Shown in pieces: positions 53,321 through 57,987 of a DNA stretch of 57,987 bases (positions are counted from its first letter, which is position 1; every line of letters begins with the position of its first letter). The notes under the pieces are model-generated. The model was not told the DNA's origin. It searched no databases and saw only the letters and a list, made by a program, of their open reading frames with translations. Both the position numbers and the translations under genes were made by a program. Source of the stretch: a virus; the IMG/VR virus record IMGVR_UViG_3300006805_000031, positions 1-57,987 of that record. The stretch is one strand, 5' to 3'.

Positions 53321-54301
53321 ATGGCATATTCATACGATATTGGTGGAACATCACCAGCCACTGGTGCAGTGGCAATGTTTAGGTTTAAAGCGACCTTAAA
53401 AGCTGCTGGGTGGACAGTCACAAAATCAAGTGACGGCACAACCTACAATTCCAGTGGCGATCAGATCACCTCTGGGGCAGCCGGCGCCAATGGCATGGCC
53501 AACAACAATGCATGGTTTGTCATCAAATCCCCATCTGTTTCGTTCCCACGCTCCATTTGTGTACAACGAGGCACAACAAATTTGCTTTGGAGGGTCAAGT
53601 ATTCGGGGACAGCTGGGTATGTTGGTGGCTCGCCCGCAGCGGCCGTAACTCCATCTTCAACAGATGATCAGATTCTGTTTGGGGCGGGAACCGACGCCGC
53701 CCCAACATTCACGCAGCTGCTTTCCGCAGACAACACATACAAGATCAATGTGGTGGCTGGCGGCGCCGCAGAATACTACTCATTTATGTTCTTCACAAAC
53801 ATCAATGGTTCAAGCACGATCACATCCTACTTTTTTCTGGACCCAATGCTCCCAGGAACTTACCCAGTTGCTGACGTTGATCCGTGCGTTATTGACCTTG
53901 GCTACAATAACGCCTCAAACCTAAATACAAACCTTACAGCAGTTGCAACATGCCCAAGGGGTTGGTTAAGAAAAGGTTTGGCCGGAGAAGGCTTTGTTCG
54001 AATCCCGTGCTTGTTTTTGTTTGGTAATTCCGCCGTTGTCTATCCAGGAGGCGCTGGTCAGAACTCGTTCACTACAAATGACGAAACGATCCCTGTCTCA
54101 TATGCCCGACCCGCCGGACAGCCAGCACCTGCAGGATGGAAGGGGGTCGGGACACTAATTTACCTAAATGGGGTGTTTCGAGCCAGCGGCGACACCCTTT
54201 CCGCAAACTCGACAAAAGATAGATTGATTTTGTCTGCGTCGCCAACATCCACAGCTGTGTACATTTCCATTCCGTGGAACGGAACCGATCTTTTGGTGTA
54301 A
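53321..54301 (+). CDS. Putative tail-fibre-associated protein, 326 aa
   Basis: The start is ATG 53321, one base after the fibre gene stop. The protein has FRFKATLKAAGWTVTKSSDG, NNNAWFVIKSPSVSFPRSICVQRG, a Gly/Ala/Ser-rich middle and a beta-rich end. A beta-sandwich tail or tip protein is likely, but I do not know its family. It belongs to the fibre region by position. The next small gene starts one base after its TAA. Confidence 0.72.
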   Translation: MAYSYDIGGTSPATGAVAMFRFKATLKAAGWTVTKSSDGTTYNSSGDQITSGAAGANGMANNNAWFVIKSPSVSFPRSICVQRGTTNLLWRVKYSGTAGYVGGSPAAAVTPSSTDDQILFGAGTDAAPTFTQLLSADNTYKINVVAGGAAEYYSFMFFTNINGSSTITSYFFLDPMLPGTYPVADVDPCVIDLGYNNASNLNTNLTAVATCPRGWLRKGLAGEGFVRIPCLFLFGNSAVVYPGGAGQNSFTTNDETIPVSYARPAGQPAPAGWKGVGTLIYLNGVFRASGDTLSANSTKDRLILSASPTSTAVYISIPWNGTDLLV

Positions 54302-54302
54302 C

Positions 54303-54611
54303 GTGGCCACATACACATCCACCATTCTCCCCGCCACAGTTGCATCAGTCTCCGCCAGAACCCCTTTTTACGCAACAAGGCTCCCGGCAAGATTAGCGAG
54401 AAGGATCGAATATGTGGCATGCAGAGCATCATCGCCTTGGTTGAGCTACCGTTCCACTCGAACAATTTACGTGTTTCGTGGCCAAACCGAAAATAACGCA
54501 TATGTCCTGTGGTCTAACTTCACAGGAAGTGCTTTAGACGCAATGCCAAAAACGGCAACAAAAAACATTGTCTCGATTGGGTCTTGGGAGATCGCTGATG
54601 GCAACATATAG
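54303..54611 (+). CDS. Small tail-region protein, 102 aa (paralogue 1)
   Basis: The start is GTG 54303, one base after the previous stop (TAACGTGG). The protein begins ATYTSTILPATVASVSARTPF, Arg-rich in the first half, with IYVFRGQTENNAYVLWSNF in the middle. The N-terminus is similar to that of the following gene (MATYSATILLFPADA). The two overlap by 14 bases, so they may be a diverged duplicate pair. Function is unknown. Confidence 0.65.
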   Translation: MATYTSTILPATVASVSARTPFYATRLPARLARRIEYVACRASSPWLSYRSTRTIYVFRGQTENNAYVLWSNFTGSALDAMPKTATKNIVSIGSWEIADGNI

Positions 54612-54819
54612 TGCTACTATTCTGCTTTTCCCCGCCGACGCCACCGGCCACCTCCCATTCGTGTACACTTTTAGGGCAAGAGATTCTGCGGCCCCACGGG
54701 GCCTCGGGTATATCACCTGGACATCAAGGTACCTTTTGGGCTATGATACAGCCCCAACCCCATATCCATTCGGCGGCCCACTAGAGGATCTAAAAATCAT
54801 CTCGGTAGCAGCTGCCTAA
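54598..54819 (+). CDS. Small tail-region protein, 73 aa (paralogue 2)
   Basis: The ATG at 54598 lies inside the end of the previous gene. Its product starts MATYSATILLFPADATGHLPFVYTF, resembling the previous product in the first 10 residues. It has a Tyr/Thr/Pro-rich end. It is probably beta-rich and structural, but no family is recognised. The frame is open upstream to 54568, but the similarity with the paralogue places the start at 54598. Confidence 0.6.
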   Translation: MATYSATILLFPADATGHLPFVYTFRARDSAAPRGLGYITWTSRYLLGYDTAPTPYPFGGPLEDLKIISVAAA

Positions 54820-54839
54820 CCCTGCAAGAAAGTCGTTAC

Positions 54840-55226
54840 ATGCCACGAGAAAACACTGATTGGGTCGCTATTGCTCGTAGCCTAGGCCACAACAAGCTTA
54901 TTTCAAAACAGCTTGCCTTCGCCTTCTCGGAGACCAAAGGGTGGCATCTGTTAAGAGACCCTAAATTCTTGAACTTTTTCCAGAACGCTCTAGAGCTGGA
55001 GGATGACACGTGTGGTTCTGGCTGCTGCAGCTCACGGAGGGTTGTTGGGCCCAACGGGTGGGTTGAGTTCTACCTTGACCTTGGCGGCAAAGACGGCTCA
55101 TGGCATATTTCACACGGGCATCTTTATGGAGTTCAAGCCGGCTTCCAAAACTACCCAGAGTGGCTTGCTTGCTACCGCCGCCGATGCAAACTCATTCAAG
55201 CTGGTCGAATCCCAAAAAAGGCATAA
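54840..55226 (+). CDS. Hypothetical protein with Cys cluster, 128 aa
   Basis: The family is not recognised. A helical N-terminus (DWVAIARSLGHNKLISKQLAFAFSE) is followed by a cysteine-rich turn, TCGSGCCSSRR (about residues 57-67), then beta/loop parts with Gly and His (GSWHISHGHLYGVQ) and a basic end. The cysteines could bind a metal. The 3' end overlaps the minus-strand SGNH gene by 35 bases, so both genes' transcripts are antisense there. Confidence 0.68.
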   Translation: MPRENTDWVAIARSLGHNKLISKQLAFAFSETKGWHLLRDPKFLNFFQNALELEDDTCGSGCCSSRRVVGPNGWVEFYLDLGGKDGSWHISHGHLYGVQAGFQNYPEWLACYRRRCKLIQAGRIPKKA

Positions 55227-55842
55227 CAGACTCATTCATCCATCGCTTGTAGCCGGAAGGTGTCGAGTGAACCCCATCAGGCTGCGGCAATGACAAATTC
55301 CTGCTGTCAAAATAGCTGCACCGATGAGCGATGGCCGCATTCTGAATCAACCCAGGGACAGAGCTTTCCTTCTTTCGGATGAGCGGCGGCCCAACCCAGA
55401 GACAGTGATTGGTGCGCTCTTTCACTGCGTCCAACAGTGCATCAATTGAAGACTCGCTTGTCTTTTGCTCGTAATCATTGGAGCCAAGCACCAGAATGAT
55501 CGAACCGAATTTACCTTGGGGGATCCCTTTCGCCCAATAAGAGATTCTTGACCCAACTTTACATCTTTGGGAGATCTCAATGCCTTCTTTTTTTGCCAGC
55601 TGGTAAATGGAAGTTCCCATGCCGCATGCTTGAGAGTCACCAATAACAAGTACGTTTTTTAGCACTGGGGCGGGTTCGTCGGCTATTGGCCTGAACGGCT
55701 CCGTGACATACACAACAGAAATGTCTTGATTTGTGTCTGCTGTCTTCACCTCACTGCCTTTAGTTGCTGGTGATTGCGCATTTGTGCACGAGCAGAGCGC
55801 AACCACAAGAAGCATATAGAGTAGCCTCGAAATAAAAGACAT
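55192..55842 (-). CDS. SGNH-family hydrolase lipoprotein
   Basis: The 216-residue product starts with a lipoprotein signal peptide: a hydrophobic segment LLYMLLVVAL and a lipobox-like LCSC (lipid attachment at C19). After a disordered part come SGNH motifs: VLVIGDSQACG (nucleophile S70), LVLGSNDY (N122) and QPDGVHSTPSG (D189, H192). It is likely exported to the cell envelope of the infected host, where it may hydrolyse an ester in glycan or lipid. It could alter receptors, prevent superinfection or aid lysis. It is the only minus-strand gene in the fibre region. Confidence 0.85.
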   Translation of the reverse strand: MSFISRLLYMLLVVALCSCTNAQSPATKGSEVKTADTNQDISVVYVTEPFRPIADEPAPVLKNVLVIGDSQACGMGTSIYQLAKKEGIEISQRCKVGSRISYWAKGIPQGKFGSIILVLGSNDYEQKTSESSIDALLDAVKERTNHCLWVGPPLIRKKESSVPGLIQNAAIAHRCSYFDSRNLSLPQPDGVHSTPSGYKRWMNESVMPFLGFDQLE

Positions 55843-55882
55843 GTCTTTAGCCTAGTGCATTTCGCTATCTAAGCGAAAGCCT
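55843..55882. promoter_or_regulatory. Divergent spacer with hairpin
   Basis: The 40-base spacer holds an inverted repeat TTTCGCT (55860-55866) / AGCGAAA (55872-55878) with a five-base loop ATCTA. CTAAGCG ends 7 bases before ATG 55883, without Shine-Dalgarno sequence. The palindrome could be an operator for both divergent genes or influence translation. Confidence 0.45.
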
Positions 55883-56137
55883 ATGACTGCAAGAAGAGTA
55901 TTTCAGCCTCAGGAAGGCCCCACTGGGCCTGCTGGTCCAACAGGGGCGCAGGGGGCAACAGGAGTCGGAACGCCAGGTCCTGCAGGCCCCACTGGACCTG
56001 CTGGTGCACCTGGCCCACAAGGTCCCACTGGCCCCGCAGGCCCCTCTCAGCTGATCAACTATTTCAGTATTGACGGCGGCGGCGTAAGCTTGGCTGCGAC
56101 CGGCATATTTAAGGTGGATTTTGGGGCCACATCTTAA
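55883..56137 (+). CDS. Small collagen-like protein, 84 aa
   Basis: The product has a 10-residue head, about 14 Gly-X-Y triplets (about residues 12-54, [12 protein letters not shown]-type) and a short tail ([26 protein letters not shown]). It is too short for a full fibre and may be a joint, a cap or a chaperone-like piece for the longer collagen-like fibres. The following collagen-like gene starts directly after its stop. Confidence 0.75.
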   Translation: MTARRVFQPQEGPTGPAGPTGAQGATGVGTPGPAGPTGPAGAPGPQGPTGPAGPSQLINYFSIDGGGVSLAATGIFKVDFGATS

Positions 56138-57987
56138 ATGTCATACGGAATTTTTCAGTTTAGAAGAGGTACAGCGTCTGAATGGTCTGGCGCAAATCCA
56201 ATTCTTCTTTCTGGCGAACTAGGTCTAGAAACAGACACTTCTCTTTTTAAGATTGGTGATGGGGTAACACCCTGGAATTCACTTGCGTATGGTGGGGTAA
56301 GAGGAGTTACTGGCGCCCAAGGTGTTCAGGGGCCAACAGGGGCACAAGGCCCTGCAGGCGCAACTGGATCTCAAGGTGTAACAGGCCCTGCAGGGCCGCA
56401 AGGCTCGACCGGCGCCCAAGGGCCGCAAGGCACTCAAGGTCCAACAGGGCCACAGGGGGCTACTGGCTCTGTTGGCTCCACAGGGGCAATCGGGCTTCAG
56501 GGTTCAACTGGCGTGCAAGGAGCCACAGGTGCACAAGGCGCCCAAGGTGTAACAGGCCCACAAGGAGCCGCTGGGGTGACCGGATCCACTGGGCCAACAG
56601 GTCCTAGGGGTGCAACTGGCGCAACCGGGCCACAAGGTTCAATTGGACCAACAGGCCCACAAGGAAGCACTGGGTCGCAGGGGGCCACAGGCATTCCGGG
56701 CGCAACCGGATCTGATGGTGTAACGGGCCCTGCAGGTCCAACTGGTTTGGTTGGTGCAACCGGGGCACAAGGAGCAACCGGGTCAATCGGCGCAACTGGT
56801 CAACAAGGCGCACAAGGCGCAACTGGCCCTACTGGCCCACGAGGAACGACTGGAGTAGCGGGAGCAACGGGTCCACAAGGTTCTCAAGGCGCCACCGGCC
56901 CTACTGGCCCACGAGGCTCGACCGGGGCACAAGGAGCAACGGGCCCACAAGGCTCAACTGGTGTCCAAGGCTCAACCGGCCCAATTGGGCCCCAAGGAAC
57001 CACTGGGGCTGTAGGACCACAAGGCCAAACCGGAGCACAAGGTGTTACAGGGGTCATTGGCCCAACTGGCTCTCAAGGGCCACAGGGTGCGACCGGCATC
57101 AATGGCGTTACTGGCGTTCAGGGCCCTCAAGGTTCAACGGGAACGCAAGGGGCTACTGGCGCTCCGGGCCCGCAGGGCCCAACAGGCTCAATTGGTACAA
57201 CCGGAATTCAAGGTCACACTGGCTCAATCGGCCCCACAGGACCGCAAGGCGCTCAAGGAACCACAGGACCGCAAGGTAACACGGGCTCAGCTGGGGTTCA
57301 AGGCCCCACAGGCCCCCAGGGAGCTACAGGTACCCAAGGAGCCACCGGCACACAAGGCCCTGCAGGGGCTACAGGCACAACAGGACCTGCCGGCGCACAA
57401 GGTGCAACTGGAATCCAAGGAGTAACAGGAGTCGACGGCCCAACAGGTGCCCGAGGAGCCACAGGTGTTCAGGGGTCCACTGGCGCCCAAGGCCCCACTG
57501 GTGCGCTTGGCCCACAAGGTGTCACCGGCTTTACAGGCTCAATTGGCCCCCAAGGCGCCACTGGAGTAATTGGAGCCACAGGTGCCCGAGGAGCGACAGG
57601 CATTCAAGGTGCTACTGGAACTCAAGGGCCGACCGGGTCAATTGGTCCAACCGGCACTCAGGGTGTCACTGGCTTGCAAGGTCCAACTGGGCCAATTGGC
57701 TCTACAGGGCCACAAGGCCCTCAAGGAGTCACTGGCCCCACTGGAGCCCAAGGGCTGCAAGGAGTGACTGGACCACAGGGTGTAACTGGGGCCACTGGCC
57801 TACAAGGCCCAACTGGCTCGATTGGGGCTACTGGTGCTGCTGGGCCAATTGGCCCAACAGGTAGTCAAGGCCCCGCTGGCATTGATGGAGTTACGGGCGC
57901 AACTGGCCCCGTCGGCCCACAAGGTGTCACCGGCCCTCAGGGCCCAACTGGCTCTCAAGGACTTCAGGGCGCTACTGGCCCAACAGG
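56138..57987 (+). CDS. Collagen-like tail fibre protein, C-terminus beyond window
   Basis: ATG 56138 directly follows the previous stop, and the frame stays open to the right edge (616 codons). The head, [37 protein letters not shown], is a common phage tail-fibre N-terminal module (RRGT...LxxGExGxxxDT...KIGDG). After GGVRG it becomes continuous Gly-X-Y, again rich in GAT, GPT and GPQ triplets. This is probably a long rod-like fibre. Its receptor-binding end is outside the window. The repeats at DNA level (e.g. GGCCCAACTGG variants) favour length changes by recombination. Confidence 0.88.
   Translation, partial: MSYGIFQFRRGTASEWSGANPILLSGELGLETDTSLFKIGDGVTPWNSLAYGGVRGVTGAQGVQGPTGAQGPAGATGSQGVTGPAGPQGSTGAQGPQGTQGPTGPQGATGSVGSTGAIGLQGSTGVQGATGAQGAQGVTGPQGAAGVTGSTGPTGPRGATGATGPQGSIGPTGPQGSTGSQGATGIPGATGSDGVTGPAGPTGLVGATGAQGATGSIGATGQQGAQGATGPTGPRGTTGVAGATGPQGSQGATGPTGPRGSTGAQGATGPQGSTGVQGSTGPIGPQGTTGAVGPQGQTGAQGVTGVIGPTGSQGPQGATGINGVTGVQGPQGSTGTQGATGAPGPQGPTGSIGTTGIQGHTGSIGPTGPQGAQGTTGPQGNTGSAGVQGPTGPQGATGTQGATGTQGPAGATGTTGPAGAQGATGIQGVTGVDGPTGARGATGVQGSTGAQGPTGALGPQGVTGFTGSIGPQGATGVIGATGARGATGIQGATGTQGPTGSIGPTGTQGVTGLQGPTGPIGSTGPQGPQGVTGPTGAQGLQGVTGPQGVTGATGLQGPTGSIGATGAAGPIGPTGSQGPAGIDGVTGATGPVGPQGVTGPQGPTGSQGLQGATGPT

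Noticed and set aside
56138-57987. Repeated short units resembling a CRISPR array
   Set aside because: Repeats are in frame, of 9-base codon-triplet type and degenerate. No fixed repeat/spacer structure exists; they encode Gly-X-Y.

Overview
The window looks like part of a large, strictly lytic, T4-like myovirus (Caudoviricetes). The supporting genes are a gp17-type large terminase, an Mre11/Rad50 (gp47/gp46) pair fused into one protein, a RuvC-type resolvase, a DnaG-type primase, PhoH, a ClpP-like protease, a gp55-like late sigma factor, and the baseplate series gp5-like OB protein, gp25 and gp6. There is no integrase, and I saw no rRNA, tRNA or insertion sequence. Genes are packed tightly, mostly with ATGA/TAATG overlaps or gaps of a few bases. 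The host cannot be named. Interior genes often have Shine-Dalgarno sequences (GGAG, GAGG), so it is a bacterium that uses them.

Left arm (1-25812), almost all on the minus strand. Reading downstream from about 22653 to 1, it holds three small unknown proteins, the ClpP-like protease, two small charged proteins, PIN-PhoH, and then seven large proteins that look structural (18827 to 6518). Some of these carry fibronectin- or lectin-like domains, two share a C-terminal domain and two share an N-terminal module. RuvC, primase, the Mre11-Rad50 fusion, a zinc-ribbon peptide, an unknown protein and the terminase large subunit (cut by the window edge) follow. One lone plus-strand gene (22703-24007) meets, tail to tail, a compact and divergent GroEL-like protein (23996-25231).

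Centre (25813-26491). This 679-base divergent intergenic region is the most unusual part of the window. It carries six hairpins whose stems differ but whose loops share one core, GA-RC-GNA-GY-GA or GA-GC-GNNA-GC-GA. The first three read on the plus strand and the last three on the minus strand. Five perfect 11-bp GATC-containing tandem repeats and several more GATCTAG sites lie in the right half. I propose it as an origin-like or regulatory element. It could be linked to the phage's Dam-like methylase gene about 4 kb away.

Right arm (26492-57987), almost all on the plus strand. It begins with a sugar cluster: a two-domain glycosyltransferase, a short UDP-sugar-dehydrogenase-like enzyme and two GT4 glycosyltransferases. 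Interleaved are a Dam-like methylase and a Cas4/RecB-like Fe-S nuclease. The late sigma factor and the baseplate operon follow. The last part is a tail-fibre region with an acetyl-esterase-like SGNH spike, three collagen-like (Gly-X-Y, Thr-rich) proteins and small paralogous tail proteins. A minus-strand SGNH lipoprotein interrupts it.

Several strand-switch genes have no clear ribosome-binding site. They do have a CTA(A/T)-rich box ending 5-7 bases before the start codon. This would fit a T4-late-like -10 element that gives very short or leaderless mRNAs.
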